The translations under genes and the position numbers were made by a program. From Chitiniphilus purpureus (lineage in GTDB: Bacteria > Pseudomonadota > Gammaproteobacteria > Burkholderiales > Chitinibacteraceae), in the NCBI RefSeq assembly GCF_025642115.1, contig NZ_CP106753.1:310001-374000 (forward strand): a stretch of 64,000 bases of DNA, written 5' to 3'. A model generated the notes under the pieces. The model saw only the letters and a list, made by a program, of their open reading frames with translations, was not told the DNA's origin and searched no databases. Of the stretch, positions 35,328-43,908 are shown in pieces; position 1 is the first letter of the stretch, and the number at the start of each line of letters is the position of its first letter.

Positions 35328-37325
35328 TCAGTCGGTGCAGCAGGCGGCGCGGCGCGCCAGCAATTCGGCATCGCACTTGGGGCAGAACGGATGGTGGCCC
35401 GACAGGTATCCATGTCTGGGACAGATCGAGAAGGTCGGCGTCACCGTCACGTACGGCAGCCGGAAATTGCCGAGCGCGCGGCGCACCAGCTGCTTGCACG
35501 CCTCGCTGGATGAGATGGCCTCGTTCATATACAGGTGCAGCACGGTGCCGCCGGTGTACTGGCATTGCAGCGCCTCCTGCCGCGTCAGCGCGTCGAACGG
35601 ATCGTCGGTGAAACCGGCCGGCAGCTGCGTGGAATTGGTGTAGTAGGGCTGCCCGGCGGTGCCGGCCTGCAGGATGTCGGGATAGCGCTTGCGATCCTCG
35701 CGCGCGAAGCGGTAGGTGGTGCCTTCGGCCGGTGTGGCCTCCAGGTTGTACAGATGCCCCGTCTCCTCCTGGAAGCGAGTGATCCGATCCCGGATATGGG
35801 CGACCAGCCGCAGCGCGAACGCGTGCCCCCAGCTGGTGGTGATGTCCTCGCGATCGCCGGTGAAGTTGCGGATCATCTCGTTCACGCCGTTCACCCCCAG
35901 CGTGGAGAAATGGTTGCGCAGCGTGCCAAGGTAGCGCTTGGTATATGGGTAGAGGCCCGCATCCATCAGCCGCTGGATCACCTTGCGCTTCAGCTCCAGC
36001 GACTGCCGCCCCAGTTCGAGCAGATGGTCCACCCGCGCGAACAGGCCCGGTTCGTCGCCCTGGAATTCATGGCCGATGCGCGCGCAGTTGAGCGTCACCA
36101 CCCCCAGGCTGCCGGTCTGCTCGGCGCTGCCAAAGAGGCCGTTGCCGCGCTTGAGCAGCTCGCGCAGATCGAGCTGCAGCCTGCAGCACATCGAGCGCAC
36201 CATGTTTGGCTCCAGCTCCGAGTTCACGAAGTTCTGGAAGTAGGGCAGCCCGTACTTGGCCGTCATCTCGAACAGGCGCGTGGTATTGGGGTGGTCCCAG
36301 TCGAAATCCCGGGTGATGTTGTAGGTGGGGATCGGGAAGGTGAACACGCGGCCCTTGGCATCGCCTTCCATCATCACTTCGATGTAGGCGCGATTGATCA
36401 GGTCCATTTCGGCCTGCAGCTCGCCATAGGTGAACGGGCATTCCTCGCCGCCCACATAGGGCACTTCGCCACGCAGGTCCTCGGGGCAGGTCCAGTCGAA
36501 GGTGAGGTTGGTGAACGGCGTCTGCGTGCCCCAGCGGCTCGGCACGTTGAGGTTGTAGATCAGTTCCTGGATGTATTGCTTCACCTGCGCATAGCCAAGC
36601 CGGTCGGTCCGCACCAGCGGTGCCATGTAGGTATCGAAACTGGAGAAGGCCTGGGCGCCTGCCCATTCGTTCTGCAACGTGCCAAGGAAATTGACGATCT
36701 GGCCGATCGCGGCCGAGAAATGCCGCGGTGGGCGGGCCTCCACCTTGCCGGGCACACCGTTGAACCCTTCGTGCAGCAGCCGGCGCAGCGACCAGCCGGC
36801 ACAGTAGCCGCACAGCATGTCCAGATCATGGATATGGATCGCCCCACTGCGGTGCGCTTCGCCGATGGCGGACGGGTAGACATGGTTGAGCCAGTAGTTG
36901 GCGGTGACCTTGCCACTGGTGTTCAGGATCAGCCCACCCAGGCTGAAACCCTGGTTGGCGTTGGCATTCACGCGCCAGTCGGTGCGCTCCAGATATTCGT
37001 TGATGCTGTCGGCCACATCGACCACCGTGCGCGTGTCTTCGCGCAGCCGCCGATGCGCCTCCCGGTAGGCGATGTAGGCACGTGCCGTGGCCAGCAGACC
37101 TGCAGCCAGCAACGTGTTCTCGACCGCGTCCTGGATGAGCTCGATGCCAGGCGTGGCGCCGGCAGGCAGTCGCGCGACGGCAGTGAGTGCAAGTTCGGCG
37201 GCCTTCGCCTCGTCGAATTCGCCGGTGACGGCGCCGGCCTTGGCAAGGGCGTCGGCGATCTTGGTGGCGTCGAACGGCACGATGCGGCCATCACGCTTCT
37301 CGACGTACTGCGGGTGCCCGGACAT
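35328..37325 (-). CDS. nrdD: anaerobic ribonucleoside-triphosphate reductase NrdD, catalytic part
   Basis: A 665-residue class III ribonucleotide reductase that makes dNTPs without oxygen. An ATP-cone (residues 1-95, YVEKRDGRIVPFDATKIADA) gives allosteric control. The barrel contains NLNVPSRWGTQTPFTNLTFDW, SMCCRLQLDLREL with candidate active-site Cys, and LGTLRNHFSTLGVNGVNE. The protein ends with the zinc site CPRHGYLSGHHPFCPKC and stops, so the glycyl-radical tail is missing and is encoded by the next gene. Regulation by oxygen and dNTP state is indicated by FNR and NrdR boxes in the promoter. Confidence 0.95.
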   Translation of the reverse strand: MSGHPQYVEKRDGRIVPFDATKIADALAKAGAVTGEFDEAKAAELALTAVARLPAGATPGIELIQDAVENTLLAAGLLATARAYIAYREAHRRLREDTRTVVDVADSINEYLERTDWRVNANANQGFSLGGLILNTSGKVTANYWLNHVYPSAIGEAHRSGAIHIHDLDMLCGYCAGWSLRRLLHEGFNGVPGKVEARPPRHFSAAIGQIVNFLGTLQNEWAGAQAFSSFDTYMAPLVRTDRLGYAQVKQYIQELIYNLNVPSRWGTQTPFTNLTFDWTCPEDLRGEVPYVGGEECPFTYGELQAEMDLINRAYIEVMMEGDAKGRVFTFPIPTYNITRDFDWDHPNTTRLFEMTAKYGLPYFQNFVNSELEPNMVRSMCCRLQLDLRELLKRGNGLFGSAEQTGSLGVVTLNCARIGHEFQGDEPGLFARVDHLLELGRQSLELKRKVIQRLMDAGLYPYTKRYLGTLRNHFSTLGVNGVNEMIRNFTGDREDITTSWGHAFALRLVAHIRDRITRFQEETGHLYNLEATPAEGTTYRFAREDRKRYPDILQAGTAGQPYYTNSTQLPAGFTDDPFDALTRQEALQCQYTGGTVLHLYMNEAISSSEACKQLVRRALGNFRLPYVTVTPTFSICPRHGYLSGHHPFCPKCDAELLARRAACCTD

Positions 37326-37333
37326 GCTGCAAT

Positions 37334-37349
37334 CCTCAATATCTGCGAT
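37334..37349 (-). promoter_or_regulatory. possible second, degenerate NrdR box
   Basis: CCTCAATATCTGCGAT keeps the CAATAT core of the NrdR box and lies 32 bp, about three helix turns, from the strong box at 37366-37381. Tandem NrdR boxes with 31-32 bp spacing are the rule in other bacteria, which is why this weak match is listed. Confidence 0.35.
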
Positions 37350-37365
37350 CGGATGACAAGCTTAG

Positions 37366-37381
37366 ACACAATATGTTGTGT
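37366..37381 (-). promoter_or_regulatory. NrdR box in the nrdD promoter
   Basis: ACACAATATGTTGTGT differs from the palindromic NrdR consensus (ACACWATATATWGTGT) at one position. Its near end is 40 bp upstream of the nrdD start codon. NrdR represses ribonucleotide reductase genes when dATP is plentiful. Position relative to the FNR site suggests that it overlaps the transcription start. Confidence 0.85.
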
Positions 37382-37414
37382 TTTTCCTCGGCCAAGCCGA
37401 CATTTCGCCATGTG

Positions 37415-37428
37415 TTGACCGACATCAA
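37415..37428 (-). promoter_or_regulatory. FNR/ANR box in the nrdD promoter
   Basis: On the minus strand TTGATGTCGGTCAA matches the FNR consensus TTGAT-N4-ATCAA at 9 of 10 positions. Its centre is 48 bp upstream of the NrdR box centre. If FNR acts from -41.5, transcription would begin near 37380, inside the NrdR box, giving activation by anaerobiosis with repression by dNTP sufficiency. Confidence 0.8.
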
Positions 37429-37557
37429 ACCTGTGGCGCGGATGCCGGCAGCACACTGCGACAGACGGTCAATATCGTGCATTGGATGGCACCATACGCA
37501 GGCCAGACGTTAAGCTGCCATGACAGGCTGAAAGACCATTCCACAGGGGGACCCCGG

Positions 37558-39198
37558 ATGCGCTTCCTAGACAATCTGCAGATCGGCACCAAACTGCTGC
37601 TGCTGCTGCTGACCCCGGTGGCCGGCATGCTGCTGCTGGCCGGCACCGCATATTGGGCGAGCGAACGGCTCAATCAGCAGGCGGAACGGATGTATCTGAC
37701 CAGCGCCAAGCCGCTGTACGAGCTTTCCACCCTGAACAGCCTGTTGCCGCGGATGCGCATCGACGTGATGCAGGCGCTGCTCGACAACGGGCAGGGTGAA
37801 AAGACCCCGGCGCAGCGGGCCGACGAGATCGAGCAGGAAAAGGTGCAGGAGATGGCGCGCATGATCGCGGCACTGAAGAGCGTAGCCTCGGACCCTGGGT
37901 TTGCCACCCACATCACCGAAGTCGAGACCGAGTTCAACCGGCTGCGTGCCGACAGCATCGCCCCGTTGCTGCGTGCCCTGCGCGCAGGCGACCTTGACGG
38001 TGCCCGCGCCGTCTACCCCACCTATATCAAGCAATACCGGGATCTGCGCGACAAGCTCGGCGCGCTGATGCCGGCCCAGCTCAAGCTGGCCGAGGCGGCC
38101 CACCAGGATGCCGACGACACCCGGGCCACCGGCCAGCGCATCGTGGCCGTGGTGCTGCTGCTGTGTCTGATCCTGAGCGGGCTGGCCTGGTGGGTGATCA
38201 GCCGCGGCGTATCCCGTGCGGTGCAAGGGCTGCGCTTCACCATGGTCAACGCCGCCAAGTCGCTGTCGCTGCTCGAACGCAGCCCGCTGGCGCAGCGCGA
38301 CGAGCTGGGCGAGGTGGCCCAGGCATACAACCAGCTGATGGACGAAATGCGCAAGGCGTTCGCCCGCGCACGCACCTTCGCCGGCGATGTGATCCGCGGC
38401 GCGACCGAAACTGCGCGCACCGCGCACCATGTGGCCGACGGCTCGCGCCAGCAGACCGATGCGGCGCAGGCCATGGCCGCCTCGGTGGAGCAGGTGGCGG
38501 TCAGCATCAAGCATGTGGCCACCACGGCCAGCGATTCGGCACAGCGTGCACGCGAGCTGGGCGGGCTTGCCGCCTCGGGTGAAACGGTGATCGGGGAGAA
38601 CCGCAGCAACATCGATTCGCTGGCCGGCACCATCCGCCGCACCGCCACGTTGACCGAGGGCATGGCGCAGCGCTCGACCGACATCGGCCGCATCGTCGAC
38701 GCCATCCACGAGATCGCCGAGCAGACCAATCTGCTCGCGCTGAACGCCGCCATCGAGGCGGCACGTGCCGGTGAACAGGGCCGCGGCTTCGCCGTGGTGG
38801 CCGATGAGGTACGCAAGCTGGCCGAACGCTCAAGCAAGGCCACCACCGAAATCGGCCAGATGCTGGGCGCGATCCAGAACGACGTGGAGGCGGTGGTGAA
38901 GGACGCCAACGTCAACGCCACGCTGATGGAGCGCGGGCTGGGGCTCTCCGAACAGGCGGCAGCGGCATTGCGCGAGATCCATCACGAGGCGACGCGTTCG
39001 GTGCAGAACGTCGAAGCGATCGCCCAGGCCACCCACGAGCAGAGCCAGGCCACCGAGGCACTGGCGCAGAACGTGGAGCGCATCGCCAACATGGCCGAGG
39101 AGAACAGCCAGGCCATCGCCGCCAGTGCCGACGCCGCCGACCGGCTGGCCGCCTCGGCGCAGTCGCTGGAGCAGGAGATGGGCCGCTTCCGGCTTTGA
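37558..39198 (+). CDS. methyl-accepting chemotaxis protein
   Basis: A 546-residue inner-membrane receptor. Helix 1 is at about residues 12-34, a periplasmic ligand domain of about 160 residues (helical-bundle type, 4HB-like) follows, then helix 2 (about 195-217), a HAMP-like linker and the signalling coiled coil. The hairpin tip [36 protein letters not shown], given here only in outline, is the highly conserved CheA/CheW contact (about residues 385-420). There is no C-terminal CheR pentapeptide. An AGGGGG Shine-Dalgarno precedes the ATG. It shares a 232-bp divergent intergenic region with nrdD. Confidence 0.93.
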   Translation: MRFLDNLQIGTKLLLLLLTPVAGMLLLAGTAYWASERLNQQAERMYLTSAKPLYELSTLNSLLPRMRIDVMQALLDNGQGEKTPAQRADEIEQEKVQEMARMIAALKSVASDPGFATHITEVETEFNRLRADSIAPLLRALRAGDLDGARAVYPTYIKQYRDLRDKLGALMPAQLKLAEAAHQDADDTRATGQRIVAVVLLLCLILSGLAWWVISRGVSRAVQGLRFTMVNAAKSLSLLERSPLAQRDELGEVAQAYNQLMDEMRKAFARARTFAGDVIRGATETARTAHHVADGSRQQTDAAQAMAASVEQVAVSIKHVATTASDSAQRARELGGLAASGETVIGENRSNIDSLAGTIRRTATLTEGMAQRSTDIGRIVDAIHEIAEQTNLLALNAAIEAARAGEQGRGFAVVADEVRKLAERSSKATTEIGQMLGAIQNDVEAVVKDANVNATLMERGLGLSEQAAAALREIHHEATRSVQNVEAIAQATHEQSQATEALAQNVERIANMAEENSQAIAASADAADRLAASAQSLEQEMGRFRL

Positions 39199-39406
39199 CC
39201 CGCGCCCACCGGGCGTGACGCTTGACCCTCGCCACGCCCGGCTGCTAACGTCCCGTCTCATGACGCGCCGCACCAACACCCTGTTCAACATCGCCGCCTG
39301 GTGGCTGACAAGCCCCCTGCGGTAGCGCGTTTTCGCCACCGCGGGTCTGCCGCGGTGCGCTGTGTTGTCTCCTCGCCGCGACCTTCCCGCCCACCGAGGA
39401 GCCGCC

Positions 39407-40300
39407 ATGCCCCCATCCCCTTCCGCTTCCACGTTCCGTCTGGGCGTCGTGCTCGCCCTGTGCGCGGCGACCGGGTTCGCCTCCAAGGCCATCTTCGTCA
39501 AGCTTGCATACCGCTACCAGGTGGATGCGGTCACGCTGCTGACGCTGCGGCTGGCGCTGGCCATGCCGTTCCTGCTGCTGGTGCGGTTATGGCGCGGCGG
39601 CAGCGCAGCGCCCATCAGCGGCCGCGACCGTGGCTGGCTGCTGCTGGGCCTGTTGGGCTACTACCTCTCCAGCCTGCTCGACTTCCTGGGGCTGATGAGC
39701 GTCAGCGCCAGCCTGGAGCGGCTGCTGCTGATGCTGTACCCCACCTTCACCGTGCTGCTCTCAGCCTGGCTGCTCAAGCAGCGGGTCACCGGCCGCATCG
39801 TCACGGCGCTCTCCATCACCTATGCGGGCATGCTGCTGGTGCTGATACCGGATCTGGCACAGGCACGGGCGCATTGGAGCGGTGTGATCCTGGTGCTGCT
39901 GTCCACCCTGTCCTATGCGCTGTACCTCACGCTGAGTCCGGCGGTGATCGCCCGGGTCGGCGCGATGCGCTTCACCGAAACGGCGCTGGCGGTGTCCGCG
40001 CTGGCGATGGCGGTGCATTTCCTGGCGACGCGGCCGCTTGGTGCGCTGGTGCAGCCGTTGCCGGTGTGGGGCTACGCATTGGCGATCGCGATCCTGGCCA
40101 CGGTCCTGCCCATCTATGCGCTCGCCGGCGCCATCGTACGCATCGGCAGCAGCCGCACCGCCATCATCGGCAGCATCGGCCCGGTGCTGACCATCGTGCT
40201 GAGCATGGGCGTCCTGGATGAGCGGCTGGGCTGGCTGCAGTGGCTGGGGGCGGCGGTGGTCATCGGCGGTGTCTGGATCGTCGGCAGCAACAAGAAGTAG
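39407..40300 (+). CDS. EamA-family (DMT) transporter
   Basis: A 297-residue membrane protein with ten helices in two EamA repeats. LALCAATGFASKAIFVKLAY opens the first repeat, YLSSLLDFLGLMSVSASLERL is its middle helix, and GSIGPVLTIVLSMGVLDERL the closing motif of the second. GAGGAG lies 5 bases before the ATG at 39407. It is not closely similar to the EamA protein at 34054-34941. Substrate unknown. Confidence 0.88.
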   Translation: MPPSPSASTFRLGVVLALCAATGFASKAIFVKLAYRYQVDAVTLLTLRLALAMPFLLLVRLWRGGSAAPISGRDRGWLLLGLLGYYLSSLLDFLGLMSVSASLERLLLMLYPTFTVLLSAWLLKQRVTGRIVTALSITYAGMLLVLIPDLAQARAHWSGVILVLLSTLSYALYLTLSPAVIARVGAMRFTETALAVSALAMAVHFLATRPLGALVQPLPVWGYALAIAILATVLPIYALAGAIVRIGSSRTAIIGSIGPVLTIVLSMGVLDERLGWLQWLGAAVVIGGVWIVGSNKK

Positions 40301-40308
40301 CGCAGGGA

Positions 40309-40857
40309 TCAGAGCCGGTACTCCAGTTGCAGATCACATGGCTCCCGTTGTGCGATCTCCGGCACGACCTCTTCGGCGGGCAGGCAGCCCATCGCGCTGT
40401 AGAACGCGTAGGACTCCAGCGACGAGTGCCCGGAGATGTACAGCCGCGCAGCGCCCCATCCACGCGCCTGGCGCGCCGCCTGCAACAACAGTCGCCGTCC
40501 CAGCCCGCGGCCGCGCCATGGCTGCGACACGTGCAACTGCAGCAGCTGGACATACTGGCCATGGCGCCCCAGCGGCGGGCGGCACAGCGTGGCAAACGCG
40601 ACCACCTGCCCGCCCACCTCGACCACCCACGCCGCACCGCCCGCCGCCAGGCTGTGGCGCAGATCGGTCGCGACGATGTCCTGCAGCGTGGCCGCATCCC
40701 AATGCTCCTCGAAGCGCACCGGCTGCAGCCGCCATCGACCGTGCGGGCCGCGCCAGGCCTGTTCGACCGTTTGCGCACGCACGAAGCCCGCCAGCAGCTG
40801 TGGATGCAGATCGTCCAGGCCGAGCGGGCGCAGCACCATGTCACGATCGCTGTTCAT
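40309..40857 (-). CDS. GNAT-family N-acetyltransferase
   Basis: A 182-residue acetyl-CoA-dependent acyltransferase. The central LLQLHVSQPWRGRGLGRRLLLQAAR carries the Q/RxxGxG/A pyrophosphate-binding loop of GNAT motif A, and LYISGHSSLESYAFYSAMGCLPAEE is motif B. The start at 40857 keeps the first strand (MVLRPL). The substrate is unknown. It ends 8 bp from the convergent EamA gene. Confidence 0.85.
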   Translation of the reverse strand: MNSDRDMVLRPLGLDDLHPQLLAGFVRAQTVEQAWRGPHGRWRLQPVRFEEHWDAATLQDIVATDLRHSLAAGGAAWVVEVGGQVVAFATLCRPPLGRHGQYVQLLQLHVSQPWRGRGLGRRLLLQAARQARGWGAARLYISGHSSLESYAFYSAMGCLPAEEVVPEIAQREPCDLQLEYRL

Positions 40858-41111
40858 CGCCTGCCGCCCCACCCGCCTGACCGCCCCCGCGCATCCCGAT
40901 CCGCCACCAACCTCACCACCCTGTGCAGCAATGCCATCGATGTACACCCATAAAAGAAAATACTGTCCCACATCGCGGGCACTGCAGGCTTGAGGACCGG
41001 CAAAGCAGGTCCGGAACCGGCGCAACAGCGCAAGCCGGGGCAACAGCAGGCCGGCAAACGCCGTGGGCTATCCATACACTTTCTTTTCCGGCATCGACCG
41101 ACAGGATCGAC

Positions 41112-42266
41112 ATGCATTACGACTTCACCACCTGTGCCGCGCGCGGCGTGACCGACAACATCAAGTGGAACCGCTATGCCGACCGTGATGTGCTGCCGCT
41201 GTGGGTGGCGGACATGGATTTCGCCTGCGCGCCGCAGATCACCGCCGCCCTGCAGGCACGCGTCGCCGCAGGCAGCTTCGGCTACAGCGAGCCGACCGAC
41301 GAGGTGATCGCCGCGCTGTGCCTTGCGCTGCGGCGCGACTACGGCTGGGAGATTGCACCCGAGTGGCTGATCCCACTGCCCGGCCTTGTCACCGGCCTGA
41401 ACGTGGCATGCCGCACCGCGGCCGGCGCGGCAGATCCAGTGCTGACCGCGACGCCGGTATATCCGCCGTTCATGTCGGCCACGCATTTTTCGGGGCGGCC
41501 GCTGATCAAGCTGCCGCTGCTGGAGCCGGACGGCAGCGCCGGCTGGCGCTGGGACCTGCCGGCGCTGGCCGCCGCGGCGCCCACGGCACGCACCTTGCTG
41601 CTATGCCATCCGCACAACCCCGTGGGACGCGCCTGGCGCCAGGAGGAGCTGGCCGCACTGGCGGACATCGCGCGGCAGAACGACCTGCTGGTGGTCAGTG
41701 ACGAGATCCACTGTGACCTGCTGCTGGAACCGGGCGCGCGCCATACGCCGTTCGCCAAACTTGCCCCTGATCTGGCCCACCGGACCATCACCCTGATGGC
41801 CCCGTCCAAGACCTACAACATCGCCGGTCTCGGCTGCGCCTTTGCCGTGATTGCCGACCCGGCGCTGCGCCACGCATTCCAGCATGCGATGCGCGGCATC
41901 GTGCCGCATGTGAACCTGCTGGGCTACGTGGGGGCGGCCGCGGCCTATCGCGATGCCACGGACTGGCGCACGCAGCTGCTCACCGTGCTGCGCGGCAACC
42001 GCGAGCGCGTGGTGAGCGCAGTCCACGGCATGCCCGGCCTGAAACTGGCACCGCCCGAAGCGACCTATCTGGCCTGGATCGACTGCCGCCCGGCAGGGCT
42101 GACGCAGCCCCAGCGCTTTTTCGAGGCGGCCGGCGTGGGCCTGTCCGACGGCGCCGATTTCGGCGCACCGGGTTTCGTGCGCCTCAATTTCGGCTGCCCC
42201 GCGCCGGCGCTGGACGAGGCACTGGCGCGGATGGCCCGCGCGCTGCAGCAGGCGCGCTCAACCTAG
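41112..42266 (+). CDS. patB: PatB/MalY-type C-S beta-lyase
   Basis: A 384-residue PLP-dependent class I/II aminotransferase-fold enzyme of the MalY/PatB group, which cleaves cystathionine or similar C-S compounds. Evidence: KWNRYADRDVLPLWVADMDF at the N-terminus, CHPHNPVGRAW, VVSDEIHCDLL with the PLP Asp, and the Schiff-base Lys in MAPSKTYNIAGLG. MalY in E. coli also represses the maltose regulator; no such partner is visible here. The ATG is at 41112, with AGGA nine bases upstream. Confidence 0.92.
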   Translation: MHYDFTTCAARGVTDNIKWNRYADRDVLPLWVADMDFACAPQITAALQARVAAGSFGYSEPTDEVIAALCLALRRDYGWEIAPEWLIPLPGLVTGLNVACRTAAGAADPVLTATPVYPPFMSATHFSGRPLIKLPLLEPDGSAGWRWDLPALAAAAPTARTLLLCHPHNPVGRAWRQEELAALADIARQNDLLVVSDEIHCDLLLEPGARHTPFAKLAPDLAHRTITLMAPSKTYNIAGLGCAFAVIADPALRHAFQHAMRGIVPHVNLLGYVGAAAAYRDATDWRTQLLTVLRGNRERVVSAVHGMPGLKLAPPEATYLAWIDCRPAGLTQPQRFFEAAGVGLSDGADFGAPGFVRLNFGCPAPALDEALARMARALQQARST

Positions 42267-42418
42267 GCGGTCCCCACCTGGCAACTGCGCCGGCCAGCAC
42301 GTGCGGCGCAGTCCCGACCCGATGCAGACTTGGCCGACCTTGCGGGGCCGTCGCATGGGCGCTGCCGCCGTGGCAGGGGCTGCGGTAAGCTCATCTCACG
42401 CATCATTCGGGATATACC

Positions 42419-43006
42419 ATGGCCGAGCACGACCTGATCCGTTACGGTTTCGACGACATTTCCCGGCCAGGCGACCGGGAGGCCTACGCGCGCGAACAGG
42501 CACTGCTGATGCGCTACAACGATCCGCAGACCAGTTGGGACGAGCGGCACACGCTGCTGCGCGAACTGGTCGAGTGTGGCGAGGACAGCAACGTGATCGC
42601 ACCGTTCTTCGTCGCCCGGGGCGATCGCGTCCGCCTGGGCAGGAAGGTGTTCATCAACGGTGGTGTGCTCATCTCCGGCGGCGCCCAGGTGGAAATCGGC
42701 GACTACACGCTGATCGCCCCGAGTGCCCAGCTGCATACCGTCACCCACCCGGTCGATCCCACCGAGCGCCAACGCTGGGCATTCTGGGCCAAGCCGATCC
42801 GCATCGGCCAGAACGTCTGGATCGGCGCCGGTGCAATCATCTGCCCGGGGGTGAGCATCGGCGATCACAGCGTGATCGGCGCAGGCAGCGTGGTCACGCA
42901 CGACGTGCCCGCCTGTGTCCTGGCGGCAGGCAACCCCTGCCAGGTGGTGCGCCAACTCGATCCGCCGGACATGTCCACCCTGTACGAGCTGCGCGAGCGC
43001 ACCTGA
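42419..43006 (+). CDS. sugar O-acetyltransferase (Maa/LacA-like)
   Basis: A 195-residue left-handed beta-helix acetyltransferase. The N-terminal Mac domain (about 10-60, MRYNDPQTSWDERHTLLREL) and hexapeptide repeats (from about 70, VFINGGVLISGGAQVEIGDY) are clear; His107 region in QLHTVTHPVDPTER is the catalytic histidine motif of LacA/Maa. It transfers acetyl from acetyl-CoA to a sugar hydroxyl. Upstream spacing suggests its own promoter. Confidence 0.9.
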   Translation: MAEHDLIRYGFDDISRPGDREAYAREQALLMRYNDPQTSWDERHTLLRELVECGEDSNVIAPFFVARGDRVRLGRKVFINGGVLISGGAQVEIGDYTLIAPSAQLHTVTHPVDPTERQRWAFWAKPIRIGQNVWIGAGAIICPGVSIGDHSVIGAGSVVTHDVPACVLAAGNPCQVVRQLDPPDMSTLYELRERT

Positions 43007-43078
43007 TACCCGCCACCGCTGTGCATCCAGCCGGTGCAATGCCGGCTGGCAGGCAACGCGCACCCTGACGCCGGGCCG

Positions 43079-43107
43079 AAAAAAAAACGCCAGCCCGAAG
43101 GCCGGCG
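43079..43107 (-). terminator. strong intrinsic terminator on the minus strand with no gene in front
   Basis: Read on the minus strand, CGCCGGCC and GGCTGGCG form an 8-bp stem (one G-U pair) closed by a TTCG tetraloop and followed by nine T. The plus strand has a mismatch and no T-run, so it works in one direction only. No minus-strand coding gene lies within 2.9 kb upstream of it, which implies a short non-coding transcript. Confidence 0.9.
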
Positions 43108-43156
43108 TTGAATCAGAGGATGGAAATGAAACCAGGCAAACCCCGGCCGCATTCGC
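43079..43156 (-). ncRNA. candidate small RNA, about 78 nt
   Basis: Minus-strand unit made of a promoter-like TTGACT (43192-43187), 18-base spacer and CAGAAT (43168-43163), an unstructured pyrimidine-rich body and the terminator above. A perfect 14-bp palindrome (43149-43162) overlaps the predicted start. The body contains UUCAUUUCCAUCCUC, complementary (one G-U) to bases 4734-4748, the ribosome-binding site and start codon of the chitin-binding gene. Existence as a transcript is inferred; start point approximate. Confidence 0.4.
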
Positions 43157-43873
43157 GAATGCATTCTGCTTAGACCTTTCAATATCAGTCAATCGTAATA
43201 TGCTGCTGCGCGGCCCTCCAACCGACAACTGCACAAAAGCAGCACATCAACGGTTGCTCTGTCAACAAAATCGCCCGATCAGCCAGCCTGCCCGTAAGCC
43301 TCAAGTCTGCTGCATCTGCCTCTGATGCCAGAAATCCACCCCAGATCCGTGTATCGGGCGCTGTCTCATGTCGAACCCGGCCCGGAAGTCGTTCGAATAC
43401 GATCGGGATTACATGGCGCGTGAAGCTGAAACGGCTGAAGCATGGGTTGAAAGTGTCAATCTGACGTCCACTATCTCGGTGCCGACAACGCTTATGGTTT
43501 ACTCGGCCCGTCCCGCCAAGGCGATTGGCATGGACGACAGCCCGCTTGCCTGATGTCGCTGTCCTGACGTGCCTGCTCAAACGCCAGGCGGCAGCGTGTC
43601 GCTGCCCTGGATGGCAGCTCGCACAGGCCACCCGGACCGGCACATTGACAGTGCCACCGCACTGCTACGGCAGGCAGCGCCGCAATGCCCCCGCAGTCAA
43701 TCCGTGCATGCGCTGTGCCGCACCCACGGGCCATGCCCCTTCGGCTGACCCAGGGTCGTGCCTCCCGGTGAAGGCAGCGCCGCTCCCCGCTCCTTCCAGC
43801 ACCGATGCGTCGCGACGGCAGCTTGGATGCGTTCCTCCGGTCGGCATGCTTACGAACATCGGGGTTGATTCGG

Positions 43874-43879
43874 TACAAT
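43874..43879 (+). promoter_or_regulatory. -10 element of purE
   Basis: TACAAT, 29 bp before the purE start codon, in the context ggTACAATtgcccc. The -35 region (ttacga, 18 bp upstream) is weak. A near-identical -10 context precedes the inositol-phosphatase-family gene at 47098. Confidence 0.5.
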
Positions 43880-43908
43880 TGCCCCTTTTTTGCTTGAGGG
43901 CCAACGAC

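Larger units (their letters stand above)
43007..43908. other. 902-bp gene-free region with RNA-like structures
   Basis: The longest intergenic stretch in the window, with lower GC than its surroundings at about 43110-43500. It holds an 8-bp hairpin without T-run (43027-43049), an orphan minus-strand terminator with a possible small RNA (43079-43156), a strong hairpin at 43584-43610, a nested stem structure at 43621-43718 and the purE promoter. A 61-codon plus-strand frame at 43368-43553 has no ribosome-binding site and is not called. Confidence 0.6.

Noticed and set aside
35284..35330. Programmed frameshift joining nrdD to its glycyl-radical tail
   Set aside because: There are 43 bases and a new Shine-Dalgarno between the two frames, and no slippery heptamer at the nrdD stop; a separate gene explains the layout better.
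41000..41060. SRP RNA-like stretch containing AGCAGGTCCGGAA upstream of patB
   Set aside because: The conserved SRP tetraloop and internal-loop sequences are missing; the resemblance is limited to one short block.
43126..43173. 15-codon plus-strand ORF with a GAGG ribosome-binding site (starts MKPGKPRP)
   Set aside because: Very short and opposite the candidate small RNA; the orphan terminator supports minus-strand transcription instead. It remains the alternative reading of the same bases.
42865..43182. Minus-strand leader peptide rich in Phe/Trp/His before the orphan terminator, as in an attenuator
   Set aside because: No biosynthetic gene follows on the minus strand; the next gene in that direction is on the plus strand, so attenuation has nothing to control.
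43368..43553. 61-codon plus-strand ORF in the gap before purE
   Set aside because: The composition is not absurd, but there is no ribosome-binding site, no recognisable domain and no operon partner.
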